From Candidatus Aminicenantes bacterium UBA6228 (GTDB taxonomy: Bacteria; Acidobacteriota; Aminicenantia; Aminicenantales; Saccharicenantaceae), in contig DJWO01000004.1 in the NCBI GenBank assembly GCA_002441005.1, forward strand, positions 1 through 64,000: a stretch of DNA of 64,000 bases. The letters are read 5' to 3'. Shown here piece by piece: positions 43,235-53,131 of this stretch. The position numbers were made by a program, and so were the translations under genes. The first letter of the stretch is position 1. Each line of letters opens with the position of its first letter. Under the pieces are notes generated by a model, which had not been told where the DNA came from, did not search any database, and saw only the letters and a list, made by a program, of their open reading frames with translations.

Positions 43235-45599
43235 AATACACTTCCGGGGCACGCGGCATGAAGCTCATTCTCGGTGGCTCGGGGAGCTTCTTGCCCAGCC
43301 GGTTCCAGTCAGGCGGGTTCAGACCGAGCAAATTCTGCACAAAGAAATCATCCCGTTTTCTCTCGCCATATATCCCACCCGAACCGTGATTCGCTCCGGG
43401 CACAACCAGCAGGTCAAAATCCTTACCGGCTTTAATCAGGGCATTAACCACCTGATAGCTCGTAGACGGATCAACATTGGTATCAAGCTCCGGGATGACC
43501 AGCAGGAGCTTTCCCTGCAGCCTATAAGCATTAACCGTGTTCGAACTCTCTTCATATTGAGGCCCGAGCGGCCAGCCCATCCACTGCTCATTCCACCACA
43601 GCTTATCCATCCGGTTATCATGACAGCCAGCCGCCGCAAATCCTGCTTTGTAAAACTCGGGATGGAAGAGAAGCCCGCCCAGTGCATTCTGCCCGCCAGC
43701 CGATGTCCCGTAGATGCCGACTCGCGTTATATCATAATAAGGATATTTGGCCGCCACCGCCTTGTGCCACAGAATGCGGTCTGGAAAGCCTGCGTCTTTG
43801 AGATTTTTCCAGCAGACATCATGAAAAGCCTTGGAGCGATTGCTTGTCCCCATGCCATCAATCTGAACCACAATGAATCCAATCTCGGCCTGAGCCATCA
43901 TCTGATTCCAGGCAATAAAGTTCTTCGGCACAAATGAATCATGCGGTCCGGCATAAATATTCTCGATGACCGGATATTTTTTCTTCGGATTGAAATTGGT
44001 CGGTCTGATGATGATTCCCCAGATATCTGTTTTGCCATCGCGTCCCTTACTGACGAAAACCTCAGGCGCCCGCCAGCCAGCCTTCAGCAGCCCTGAAATG
44101 TCGGCTTTCTCAAGCTCCATCACGACTTTTTTATCATCACTTCGCTTGAGCTGCATGACCGGCGGTAGATCCACACGCGAATAAAGGTCAACATAATATT
44201 TCAAATCAGAAGAAAGGCTGATGGCGTGGTTGGCATCGGCTTCGGTAAAAGCTTCAAGCCCTGAGCCATCAAAGTTCACGCGGTAGAGATGCTGAAAATA
44301 GGGATCTTTGCCTCGATACACGCCGCTTCCCAGAAACCACACCTGCCGCCGCTCTTCATCCACCTGGACCACACTTCGCACGACCCACTCGCCTTTGGTG
44401 ATTTGATTTTTCACCTGGCCGGTGCGGCCGTCATAAAGATAAAGGTGGTTCCAGCCATCGCGTTCGGACATCCAGATAATTTCCTGACCGTCATTCAGGT
44501 CATGGCGAAATTTTTTGCCCGAGTAGAAAAAGAAAGTCGGGCATTCTTCATTAACCAGGGCTCGAGCCGCGCCGGCTGTCGCATCAACTTCAATTACCCG
44601 ATAAACCTGGTGGCCACGTTGATTGTATTCAAAAGTGAAAGCCCGGCTGTCCTTCCACCAGGAAAAGTTAGAAAGATCAAAAGCATTGGGAAAAAGAGTC
44701 CGGTCAATGTTTATCTGCTTTTTGTTCTCAACCAGGAAGAGAACCGGCTGTTCGATGTCCAGCGGATCACCTGGCTTGGTATAGCCAAGAGTAAAATATT
44801 TCGGCTGCAGCTGGTCTGTTGGCGACGAATTGACATACTGAATTTTGCGATGAAGTCCCGGCCGCAGGTGCGAGGCCACGAGCTTTTTGGAGTCCGGCGA
44901 CCAGAGCAGCGACTGAAAGGTATAATAGTCACCTTCATTCCCGTCCCAGCTCAGCGGAAATTCCTCGCGGCTTTCGACCGAGCGAATCCAGACATTGTAA
45001 TTACGGATAAAGGCTTCCCATTTTTTGTCGGGAGACGCTTTTGATTCCTTCGAAGCCGCTTGAGCCGGCGGGCCACCGAGGTCCTGCCAGCCATCCGGCT
45101 CGCCTTGAAACTCACGGGCGGGGCCTGTCTTTTTGAGCTCATAGGTCGCCAGGTCAAAGCGCCAGGCAGAACCTCTATATTCAAAGCCAATAGCTTTCTC
45201 ATCATCCACGAATCTTATGGCTCGAAAGGGCAGAGTCGTCCCGGTAAATTTCTCTCCTGTTTCTTTGCCGAGCGCCGCCGCCAGCTTCTCATGGTCAAAA
45301 GCAGGCTGCTTGGTAGCCTTTTCGGCATCAACCAGGATAAATTGATGGCCGCCCTGGACTGTTTTGCGGTACCAGAAGCAAGGCGTTTTCTCAATCCAGA
45401 CCGGACGGTCAGGAACATTTATGGCCTGCCCCTCAAATTTTTCTCTGAGGGCAAAAGCCCGATCGTAGTCCTCAACCTTTCCCTGTGACCAGAGAGATGG
45501 CGGGGCTAAAGAGAGAATAAATGAAAAAATAAAAAGCGCAATAAGTAGAGCCAGTGGCCCGGTCACTCTGAGCCCGCGTTTCATCGATGTATTTTCCAT
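43233..45599 (-). CDS. Exported S9-family peptidase, DPP IV-like
   Basis: This 788-residue protein has a signal segment (about 15-39), a dipeptidyl-peptidase-IV-type N-terminal propeller (LSWDGNEGDYYTFQSLLWSPDSKKLVASH; IWMSERDGWNHLYLYD) and an alpha/beta-hydrolase domain. The triad is Ser633 in GTSAGG, Asp706 in PELDTNVDP and His738 in GANHGSGG. AAGGAGG lies 5 bases before the ATG. It probably removes dipeptides from peptides in the periplasm. It does not share the arrangement of the S9 protein at 28 kb, so the two are distant paralogues. The stop codon TAA overlaps the edge of a family C repeat. Confidence 0.92.
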   Translation of the reverse strand: MENTSMKRGLRVTGPLALLIALFIFSFILSLAPPSLWSQGKVEDYDRAFALREKFEGQAINVPDRPVWIEKTPCFWYRKTVQGGHQFILVDAEKATKQPAFDHEKLAAALGKETGEKFTGTTLPFRAIRFVDDEKAIGFEYRGSAWRFDLATYELKKTGPAREFQGEPDGWQDLGGPPAQAASKESKASPDKKWEAFIRNYNVWIRSVESREEFPLSWDGNEGDYYTFQSLLWSPDSKKLVASHLRPGLHRKIQYVNSSPTDQLQPKYFTLGYTKPGDPLDIEQPVLFLVENKKQINIDRTLFPNAFDLSNFSWWKDSRAFTFEYNQRGHQVYRVIEVDATAGAARALVNEECPTFFFYSGKKFRHDLNDGQEIIWMSERDGWNHLYLYDGRTGQVKNQITKGEWVVRSVVQVDEERRQVWFLGSGVYRGKDPYFQHLYRVNFDGSGLEAFTEADANHAISLSSDLKYYVDLYSRVDLPPVMQLKRSDDKKVVMELEKADISGLLKAGWRAPEVFVSKGRDGKTDIWGIIIRPTNFNPKKKYPVIENIYAGPHDSFVPKNFIAWNQMMAQAEIGFIVVQIDGMGTSNRSKAFHDVCWKNLKDAGFPDRILWHKAVAAKYPYYDITRVGIYGTSAGGQNALGGLLFHPEFYKAGFAAAGCHDNRMDKLWWNEQWMGWPLGPQYEESSNTVNAYRLQGKLLLVIPELDTNVDPSTSYQVVNALIKAGKDFDLLVVPGANHGSGGIYGERKRDDFFVQNLLGLNPPDWNRLGKKLPEPPRMSFMPRAPEVY

Positions 45600-46015
45600 G
45601 TAACCTCCTTGGGACTTAAGTCGATTTTAGAGACAAGCTTTCAGTTCAGCTAAATCCACCTCAAAAACCCGCTCTGCGCTTAGCATGCTTACTGCTCTCG
45701 CCGGACTCGTTGCACCCCGGGGGCGGCCTCTGTCTTTACTGGCCGCGCTGGCTACACTATCCACCGTCGCGGCGGTCGTCGTTATCCGCTCGATCCAGGA
45801 CAAAAGTCCTGATTTTGCGTTAACGTTATCATTTTTTCACCCTGCAAACATTTGTCAAGAAAAAGTTTTACTTTTTCGCTGGATTCAGCTGGCCAGGAAG
45901 ATCGGGCAGGCTAAGCTAACTCAGGTGGCTTTATCGGCCATCAAGGCCAAGCAAACTCAGCAGCCCGGCCTGGCTTCTCAGGATCAGTCAGGCTCATCAG
46001 GCAAAGCAGATCTGG
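45600..46015. other. 416-base intergenic region without a recognisable gene
   Basis: It lies between two genes on the minus strand. The part next to the S9 gene should contain its promoter; I see no confident -35/-10 pair. No repeats of families A-D occur here. Confidence 0.5.
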
Positions 46016-47306
46016 CTATTTGTCGCTTAATTTGTATTTAACCAGGTTGATCAGGCCTGTGTCCTGATTTTCTTCTGTGACAGAAATAAAACCGTCATTG
46101 GAAATGGCAAAGCGAGACGAATGGGTCAGGCCTTTTTTCGGGAATTCGAGCCAGAAGCAATCGATATATTTCCCGTCGAGATCAAAGACATCTATCTGCC
46201 ATTTCTGACCATCATCCTTTTCGTTACTGGTTTTGACCCAGAGGGTATCCTGAAAAATCTGGAGCCGCACAATATCAAAAAAATACTTAGAGGCAGGAGG
46301 CTGAAGTTGCCTGGAGATGTGTTCGTAAGGATCAGGTTCTTCTTCGCCTTCCTCGCTTATTTTTACCGGAGCATAGGGGCGACTGAAAACTCTTTCCACC
46401 TGTTCGGTGGCCAGATCGAATTTGACTATCTCATACTGAGCACTGTGAACCTAAAAGAGAAAATGATCATACGGTATCATCTCAAACATCGCCAGCTTCC
46501 ACCAGTGCGCTTGCTTGATATAATGCTCCATCTCAATATCATAAATTTTCCGCATTTTTTTAAAATCAGGCGAAATCTCGCGGAGCTCATAAGGCGTTTT
46601 AAACGTACCTTCCCGATAGATATAATTAGAAAATCGGATCATATCCACCACGCCGTAAATCTTGCCATTAACAAACCCGAGAAAGAACAAGGGAGCCGGG
46701 TCATTTATCTTTTTTTCTTTGATAAACTTGCCATTAAGGTCATATTCGAGGACTTTGGGAGGAACCCGGGAATGGACGACCAGACAATTTCCATCAATAA
46801 AATAACGATCAGGATACTCGCACTCGCCGGGGCCCTGACCAGTTTTGAGAGCTTTAAAAACAACCTTTCCGTCTTTATCGAGCTTATAAATATAGGGAAA
46901 ATCGAAAAAGATAAAGGAGCCGTCCGGGAAGAAAGAGAATTCACCGGGCTGGCGAAGGATAAAGTTTTTGCCGTCATCTTCAATGCGCATGACTTCTTCC
47001 AGGCGGACGATGCGGCCGGCTTTTTTGTTCTCCGGCTTTTCTGAATTTTTGACGACAATCTGACCGGAGGAAGAGGAGAAAGAGGGGGAGGCGGAGGGAG
47101 AAGAGGAAGAAGAGGGAGCGAGAGCTGAAGGATCGGAGGCGGGCGCCGGAGCAGACATGGGCGCCGGGGCAGAAGGCGGAGCGGAGGATAAAGCTAAAGC
47201 AGAAGGAGAGGAAGACAAAGCACCTGCTGAGACTGAACTGGCTGTAGAGGTAGAGGCCAAAGTCGAAGCCGAAGCCAAGACCGGAGCCTTCAGACTAAAA
47301 AATATT
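46016..47306 (-). pseudogene. 6-bladed beta-propeller protein, interrupted by an amber codon and missing its start
   Basis: One frame runs from the repeat at 47306 to the stop at 46016, broken only by TAG at 46451-46453. The two parts join naturally (DHFLF, stop, VHSAQYEIVKFDLATEQVE), and the whole has the look of secreted 6-bladed propellers (GEFSFFPDGSFIFFD; KTGQGPGECEYPDRY; VLEYDLNGKFIKE). The N-terminus is Ser/Ala/Pro-rich. Before it the frame reads ILIFFSLKAPVLA, the end of a signal peptide, but continues into a family A repeat without ATG. A TTG at 47278 is the only start-like codon. The insertion seems to have removed the start, and the amber codon broke the rest. Readthrough cannot be excluded but two lesions favour decay. 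Confidence 0.75.
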
Positions 47307-47645
47307 AAAATGGGGACACAATCTATATTTCCTAATTATTTTAGTATTTTAATTTTTACCGGCCGATGGCAGCAGGACGAGCTCAGGCTGAGGTATCTGC
47401 GGTTAATTAAAAAACATGAATGTTTAAAAACCTAAAGAGACCAAAAATAAGAAAAATAAGATCGGTCATTCATATATTGCTTTTATGATTTATGTAATGA
47501 TTGTCCGAATACTAATATGGCGTATCAAGGTTCAAATTGCCTGGGAATTGCCTGTTCCCTGTTGGGTCGCGGCAGCTCCCTTTGGGCTCATCATATTCGG
47601 CTTCAAACAAAAAAATAGGAAATATAGATTGTGTCCCCATTTTTC
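47307..47645. repeat. Family A inverted pair between a decayed propeller and the Tat protein gene
   Basis: Family A at 47307-47341 and inverted at 47609-47645, a 339-base unit close in size to the one at 16454-16780 (327 bases) but without family C. It holds no convincing gene. Its left end cuts the signal peptide of the propeller gene and its right end is 56 bases before the Tat-protein start. Confidence 0.8.
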
Positions 47646-47700
47646 TTTTTTCTTATTGATTTTTGGGCAGCAGAATTATAAAAAGGGGCTGGAGGGAGAA

Positions 47701-49335
47701 ATGAGCAAGAGTCATGTCCATGACAATTATGATAATAGAGAGTCTGCCAGGTCGGGGCATCACTGCTGCTGCCCCGATGGTTGCAGCGATAAAAGTTCCG
47801 CGAGAGCAACGCTGTCCCGGAGAAACTTTCTCAAAGGAATAGGGGCCAGCACCCTCGGGACAGTGGCCCTGGGGAATCTGAGCTGGGCAGGACTGTCCGC
47901 CGTCTCAGGCAAAGTTCAAGCTCAGGTGGCAGGGGCGGCTGCAGCCATTGCTGAGCCCAGATTGCCTCTCAAGGTTAAGCCCATCCTGACTTACAGCACG
48001 CCAACCCGGACCAAGCAATCGAGCTGGCGCTCATGGGGAGGAATCCAGACGCAGCGCGATGCTGAGGAAGAAATAATCCGGATTAAAAATGAGCTGGCGG
48101 AGCTCAAAAAGAAAGCAGACTTTCCGGTAGAATTTCTGCCAGTAGCCGCCGTGCGTCAGCCTTCAGACCTGGGTGCTGTCGGGACTTCATCCGACCTCTC
48201 CTCGGCTGATGTCATCATGGTCTATGCGGCGGGTGCCTGGCTGGATGTCTTTAACCAGATCCAGAAGACCGGCAAAGATCTTATCTTCTTCTGCCGCCAC
48301 CGCTCAGGACCGGTCTATCTCTGGTATGAAATTATCAGCCCGCGTTTCCTGCGGCAGCACACCGACCGTCTGGCAGTGGGCGGCGTGAGTGATGAGGATG
48401 TGGTCATCGATAGCCAGGACGAGCTTTTGTGGCGATTGCGGTCGCTGGCCGGTCTCCGCAATACGCTCGGGACGCGGATAATCGCTATCGGTGGCCCGGA
48501 TGCCTGGGCCCAGCCGGCTGGAGTTGTGCCGAAGCTGGTTGAGGAAAAGTGGAAGTTTGACATCAAGACGGTTTCCTATGACGAACTGGGACGGCTCATA
48601 AAGGAGGCGCGGCGCCATCCTGAAACAGTCAAGAGAGCCAGCCGGGCGGCTGCTGATTATTTGAAAATACCCGGAACGCGCCTCGAAACCGAACTGAGTT
48701 TTGTCGAGAATGCAATCATCCTGGAAGAAGTTTTTATCGCCCTGATGAAGAAGGCCAGCTGCCGGGCCATAACTATCAATGGCTGCATGGGAACCATCAT
48801 GCCGCTGGCCGAAACAACCGCCTGCCTGACCTTGAGCCTGCTGAATGATGCTGGCTATCTAGCTTTCTGTGAATCGGATTTTGTGGTCATACCGGCTGGA
48901 GTTCTGCTGGCCAACATCTCGGGAAAGCCGGTGTTTCTTAATGACCCGACTTACCCGCATGAAGGAATTATCACTCTGGCCCACTGCACCGCGCCGAGAA
49001 GGATGGACGGCAAAAACCTGGAACCAGCCCGCATCCTCACCCATTTTGAATCTGATTATGGGGCAGCACCCAAGGTTGAGATGAGCAAGGTGCAAGCCTT
49101 AACCAATATCATTCCGGACTTTGCCGCTGAACGGTGGGTCGGGTTGCGTGGCCGAATAGAGGAATCACCATTCCTGCCGATCTGCCGGTCGCAGATTGAG
49201 GTGAGCTTCACAGCCGACAGCCAGCTGCTGGCTAAGCAGATGCCCGGCTTCCACTGGATGACCGGCTATGGTGATTACCTGCGGGAAGTGGGATATGCGT
49301 TACGCCGTGTCGGCATAGACTGGGAGCTCCTTTAA
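47701..49335 (+). CDS. Tat-exported protein resembling L-fucose/L-arabinose isomerases
   Basis: This 544-residue protein starts at MSKSHVHDNY, with GGAGGGAG 4 bases upstream; a longer in-frame start would translate a family A repeat and is rejected. The Tat signal is TLSRRNFLKGIG (twin Arg at 40-41) followed by a hydrophobic stretch. The n-region is unusually long and has a His/Cys cluster, HHCCCPDGC (20-28). The mature part resembles the FucI/AraA-like fold: VIMVYAAGAWLDVF, TINGCMGTIMPLAET, FCESDFVVIPAGVLLANISGKPVFLNDPT and the 'HC..P' string LAHCTAPRRM. It may act on a sugar or sugar acid outside the cytoplasm, but catalytic residues were not assigned. A family A pair follows the stop. Confidence 0.72.
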   Translation: MSKSHVHDNYDNRESARSGHHCCCPDGCSDKSSARATLSRRNFLKGIGASTLGTVALGNLSWAGLSAVSGKVQAQVAGAAAAIAEPRLPLKVKPILTYSTPTRTKQSSWRSWGGIQTQRDAEEEIIRIKNELAELKKKADFPVEFLPVAAVRQPSDLGAVGTSSDLSSADVIMVYAAGAWLDVFNQIQKTGKDLIFFCRHRSGPVYLWYEIISPRFLRQHTDRLAVGGVSDEDVVIDSQDELLWRLRSLAGLRNTLGTRIIAIGGPDAWAQPAGVVPKLVEEKWKFDIKTVSYDELGRLIKEARRHPETVKRASRAAADYLKIPGTRLETELSFVENAIILEEVFIALMKKASCRAITINGCMGTIMPLAETTACLTLSLLNDAGYLAFCESDFVVIPAGVLLANISGKPVFLNDPTYPHEGIITLAHCTAPRRMDGKNLEPARILTHFESDYGAAPKVEMSKVQALTNIIPDFAAERWVGLRGRIEESPFLPICRSQIEVSFTADSQLLAKQMPGFHWMTGYGDYLREVGYALRRVGIDWELL

Positions 49336-49349
49336 AAATAAAAATGGTA

Positions 49350-49624
49350 AAAATGGGGACACAATCTATATTTCCTATTTTTTTTATTTTTGAACAACAG
49401 GGTAGCAATTCCAGAAATCCAATAATTCAATTATTTTGACAGGGTAGGGCTGCAAGCAGAGAGCTGGGCAAATCAAGTTACGAACCAACTTAGATCAGCA
49501 TCTGTATATTAGATTTATCTTAGATGTATCTTAGAATTTCCCCTATCATTTCAGCGGGTCACCCCATCTCAGCTATAAAAGGCGAGATACACTAAAAAAT
49601 AGGAAATATAGATTGTGTCCCCTG
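49350..49624. repeat. Family A inverted pair after the Tat protein gene
   Basis: Family A at 49350-49385 and inverted at 49594-49624 bound a 275-base unit that fills the gap between two converging genes. The interior has no gene and no family C copy. Confidence 0.8.
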
Positions 49625-49640
49625 TTTTTCCCCTGTTTTT

Positions 49641-50216
49641 TTATTTTGGTTTCTTTTCTTTAATTGACGGGATGATCTTGGGGGATGATTCGTAACCTTT
49701 TAGATAGACTCTACCCGCCATTGAATCCATTTCTATCTGGGCGTCTTCGTAAAACCGGCCTGCGCCTTCTCCCTTTTTATTAAGCTTGAGCTCAATGGCC
49801 ATGAAATAGTTGCGGCCTCCACTCAGCTGGCTTCCCTGGGACCAGGGCTCACGGCGGAATACCAGAATTACTCTTTTCCCTTTCTCATCTTCAAAAAACT
49901 GAGCCATATGCACGGTCAAATTAAAACCACGGGCATAAAGAAATCTAACCACGCCTTTATTCGTGGCCTTAAAGGCAGAAAGAAAAGCGTCAGGTCCGGA
50001 GCTGGCCAGTATTTGGTTAAACTGGACAATCTCTTCAGGAGTTGTCCAGCTTTCGATCTCTATCTGAATTTCTACAGCCGGAGGCTCAATAGGAGCTCTC
50101 TCGGTAAGCATTCGCCCCCGAAAAACATCTTTGGCCGCCAGGGGGATGACTAAAAGTGACAGAATAACCGTCACCCAAACCAGTGCCTGAACATTATTGA
50201 AGAACTTAGTGCTCAT
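49641..50216 (-). CDS. Secreted hypothetical protein
   Basis: I do not recognise the family. The 191-residue protein has a signal peptide (about 1-28, ending PLAAKD), then a compact region with repeated beta-type segments (FNLTVHMAQFF, RVILVFRREPW, NYFMAIELKLNKKGEGAGRFYED, GRVYLKGYES) and a Lys/Pro-rich tail. The PDAFLSAFKATNKGVVRF segment suggests a helix packed on the sheet. AAGGAAGG lies 8 bases before the ATG. The repeat unit at 49350-49624 ends 16 bases after its stop. It is probably periplasmic; no function can be given. Confidence 0.65.
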   Translation of the reverse strand: MSTKFFNNVQALVWVTVILSLLVIPLAAKDVFRGRMLTERAPIEPPAVEIQIEIESWTTPEEIVQFNQILASSGPDAFLSAFKATNKGVVRFLYARGFNLTVHMAQFFEDEKGKRVILVFRREPWSQGSQLSGGRNYFMAIELKLNKKGEGAGRFYEDAQIEMDSMAGRVYLKGYESSPKIIPSIKEKKPK

Positions 50217-50335
50217 TTTTATTTACCTTCCTTCTTTTGACTTATCCTGGTTTGCTCTTCAGAGGTAATCAGACCAGCCTTATTTTGTCTCAGGATTTTT
50301 ATCTTGCCCTTCCATCTTCTAAAAGTCAACCTGAT

Positions 50336-50833
50336 AAAATGGGGACACAATCTATATTTCCTAATTTTTATTTTTTTTGTGGTGGGAAGGAATCGGACAC
50401 CAATTTAAGTCATCAGAAGGTAGTTCCTAAGCGGTGCCTAATCTGACGATAAATTTAATCATCTAATTATACTGGACTATATAACCGAAAATACAACCCT
50501 CTCTTTTCAATCTGCCCGGGACTCTGGCCGCAGCTCGCCAAGCATAAAAAGGAGCGATATGACTACGGTTAAGATGAGCAAATTTAAATTAGATAAGCCC
50601 GGTGCCAGAAAAAATTTGCGATTCATCTTTCTATATCCTCAAAACTAATGTCCTGGATTGCTTTTGGACTGAGCTCTTTATTCGTTTATCAAGAACCGCT
50701 CATCATCTAAGACGAAATATTTGCCTAACAGGTTCATCTTCGTGGCAAATTTCATTAGATACTTAAGATACTTAAGAAAACGGAGAAAAATGGGCGCAAA
50801 ACTTTACGATCCTGGCTTAAGGTGCGGACTTTT
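50336..50833. repeat. Single family A copy in a 600-base gene-free stretch
   Basis: Family A lies at 50336-50371, without an inverted partner nearby. The rest (50372-50833) is AT-rich and holds no gene I can support; it leads to a decayed propeller gene on the minus strand. Confidence 0.65.
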
Positions 50834-51285
50834 TTAGAGGTTCCAGCCTATCCTAAGGCCGCCAAATTCATCTTCGGATAAATCAAATTCTTTTAGTTCA
50901 TAGCCATGCATATCAAGAACAAACAGGTGGTTTGAATACTTGTTTATTACGGCTTGGTAAGGAACTTCAATTTCCTCAGGTCCTCGCCCTTTTCTAAACA
51001 TTTTTCTTAAAAACCTGCCAGATTGGTCAAAGACCTTAACACAGACATCCTTATAATCAAGAACATAGACATTGCCTTCACCATCACAGGGGCAGCAGAC
51101 CAAATCTGTGAAAATAGATAAGGATCATCGGCGCTGGTATTTTCGCCGCTGTGGCCAATCTGCGCTATAACCCGGACATTGATCTTTTTCGTCTGGCCCG
51201 CTCCCCAGCCAAACAACGTAAATATAGCCAGGCTGAGGGCAGAGACCGCTATGATAAAAACCCAGAGCCTCTTGATATCTTTCAT
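50834..51285 (-). pseudogene. 6-bladed beta-propeller gene, frameshifted and truncated
   Basis: Reading on the minus strand from 51285, a signal segment (RLWVFIIAVSALSLAIFTLFGWGAG) leads to IGHSGENTSADDPYLFSQI. The sequence then continues in another frame as CCPCDGEGNVYVLDYKDVCVKVFDQSGRFLRKMF and RKGRGPEEIEVPYQAVIN, the typical first blade of these proteins. The frameshift lies near 51100. The frame ends at 50834 after about one and a half blades, where intact relatives have some 300 residues. It is a relic. Confidence 0.75.
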
Positions 51286-51345
51286 CTTCTCTCCTATTAC
51301 CTCTTAGATTTTTTCGCCCAGGCTAATCGTTATCATTCACCTTCA

Positions 51346-51560
51346 TTATCCATAGAGCCAGTCAGGGCTCAATATATCAATGTGACATTTAATCACCTTC
51401 GAGACCTCCCCATCACCAGCCATATAGAAATTCCCATCTTTATCGGCCTCATAGGGAATGTTATCCACCTCGAAGGAAGCCTGGAGTTTGTTCTTTAGCC
51501 AGAGGTCAAGACCGTATTTTCCCCCTCATCAAGATGGAAAATTAGCGACAGATACGATTT
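51346..51560 (-). pseudogene. C-terminal remnant of a 6-bladed propeller gene
   Basis: The minus strand reads SLIFHLDEGENTVLTSG and then, after a frame change, GLDLWLKNKLQASFEVDNIPYEADKDGNFYMAGDGEVSKVIKC with a stop at 51346. The 'DkDGNfYma...vIKc' pattern is that of the last blade of exported propeller proteins. No start or earlier blade remains. Confidence 0.6.
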
Positions 51561-51608
51561 TTTTTGAATCGGTTTATGTCCCCTCTAATAATCCTTCTGC
51601 CTCTCAGC

Positions 51609-51830
51609 TTATTTTACCCACTTAGCCTCATAGATAACAATATACTGATAACCTTCTTCATCTTTTTCTACGTTATAAAGCCTATTTCCTTTCCAGACAA
51701 GCTGCGATCCCACAAAGCTTGAGGGTATTTCATACCGAGCTATAAATTTCCCCTCGGGATTGAAAATATCGAAAAGGTAAGAACAAGGTTGAGCCCTACC
51801 ACGATACCTCAGGCTATGCCTCTCTTTGAC
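51609..51830 (-). pseudogene. Second C-terminal remnant of a 6-bladed propeller gene
   Basis: The minus strand reads SYLFDIFNPEGKFIARYEIP, SSFVGSQLVWKGNRLYNVEKDEEG and YQYIVIYEAKWVK before a TAA at 51609. This is the closing part of a propeller ('dvFdpeGkyI.r...p.....kgn.lY.ve.dedG...i.rY...W'). An in-frame stop lies a little upstream near 51837, so only the end survives. Confidence 0.6.
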
Positions 51831-51837
51831 CTAAATC

Positions 51838-52178
51838 TCCTGTACCATGATAGTAATTTAGATACATGACCAAAAAAAATATTAGTATATCCGAACGAAT
51901 ACTCCTATAATAAATTTATAGGGCACAGGCAAGATAAAAATGGGGTAAGCAAAAATGAACGAACAAGATCGAAGGGTGATTAGAAGAGGGCCAAGCCGCA
52001 AAAGAGAAAAAAACCAACAAAAGATGCCCTAACCAAAATGAAGAAGCAGGCGCCGGCAGTATATAGCATGGCCCATAAGGCTGATGCCTCAGGGTTCTAA
52101 CCAGATTTTCGCTCGGCAAAAACTTCTTTTAGGCCAGAACTCTTATAGGCCATCAATTTGATAGAAAGGGGGAGTTGG
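51838..52178. other. Gene-free AT-rich stretch before a membrane-protein gene
   Basis: No recognisable gene is seen. The end holds AAAGGGGGAG, the ribosome site of the next gene. The promoter of that gene should lie here but was not located with confidence. Confidence 0.5.
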
Positions 52179-52997
52179 ATGAAAGAAGAAAAAATTGAAA
52201 ATATTCAAAAAAAGTTAGAATTAATAACTGGCAAATGGTGGTTTTTTTTAATCTTCATATTGATACAGTTTATTATACCTCCATATGCTTCAAAAGGTTA
52301 TAAATTAGCCGAACAGGGAATGGTTATAGGGGAGATACTTGACCACCCCATAGCACATAACTACACTAAATTGTATCCAGTTTTTAAGATAATTCCAATT
52401 ATCTTGGTTATCTCTATATTCTTTCTTAGAAATAAGGTCACAAGACTCTTTAGCTTTTATGCAGCTATCAGCTATGTTCTTTTCGCCTTTCTTCAGAACA
52501 TCGCTGTAACTGAAAAATATGGCTTAGGGATAGTCACCATAAATTTCCTGATGTTTCTGGTAGTCGCTGCTCTTTGGTTCTGGGAGGTCATTGCCAGAAA
52601 GAACGACTTTACTCCACGAAAACAGCAATTTTGGAAATATTGGGTTGTTCCTTTTGCATTTCTAGCATTCTGGTATCCAGTGAATATGAATACGCTGAGG
52701 CCAGATTTCAATCCTCTCTACTTATTCACAAATATGGCTGGTCTGGCTTTCTGTATGATGACACCAGTTTATCTTGGGATACTTACCCTCTTTTATCCCA
52801 GGGTTAATATTGCAACGCTTAGGGTTACAAGCCTCGTTGGAATAATTATCGCCTTATATAACATAATGGCCATCTTTCCTTACCTTAGAGTGCTTTGGTG
52901 GAACGGAGTGTTGCATATACCTTTGTTAGCTATATCCATATATGCTCTGGTCCTTTCCCTCCAGAAGATTCCAGTAGAAGAAACCAGAGGAGATTAA
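52179..52997 (+). CDS. Polytopic membrane protein of unknown function
   Basis: I do not recognise the family. The chosen ATG has AAAGGGGGAG about 6 bases upstream; a TTG seven codons earlier is less likely. The 272-residue protein has a short charged N-terminus (MKEEKIENIQKKLELITGK) and about eight transmembrane helices (WWFFLIFILIQFII; IIPILVISIFFL-like; INFLMFLVVAALWFWEVI; VVPFAFLAFWYPV; ITLF-type and LLAISIYALVLSL segments). There is no enzyme motif. The gene is AT-rich against most of the window and is surrounded by gene relics, so it may be a recent arrival. Confidence 0.65.
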   Translation: MKEEKIENIQKKLELITGKWWFFLIFILIQFIIPPYASKGYKLAEQGMVIGEILDHPIAHNYTKLYPVFKIIPIILVISIFFLRNKVTRLFSFYAAISYVLFAFLQNIAVTEKYGLGIVTINFLMFLVVAALWFWEVIARKNDFTPRKQQFWKYWVVPFAFLAFWYPVNMNTLRPDFNPLYLFTNMAGLAFCMMTPVYLGILTLFYPRVNIATLRVTSLVGIIIALYNIMAIFPYLRVLWWNGVLHIPLLAISIYALVLSLQKIPVEETRGD

Positions 52998-53131
52998 AAT
53001 AAACAACTAATTTCTGGAATCGGCTCTCCTCTTCTTCTATATATACCCCCATCCCTGTCTCAATTGAATATTTCATGTGAATTATTAGCTCATAGGTTTC
53101 CATTCGATTTTTTTGGCAGTGATAGAAGCAT

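Noticed and set aside
46121..47044. 307-codon plus-strand frame opposite the decayed propeller gene
   Set aside because: The minus strand has recognisable propeller blades; this frame has none and is a shadow.
47485..47700. 72-codon N-terminal extension of the Tat-exported protein
   Set aside because: It translates a family A repeat (KNRKYRLCPHF) and would bury the Tat signal; the ATG at 47701 has a strong ribosome site.
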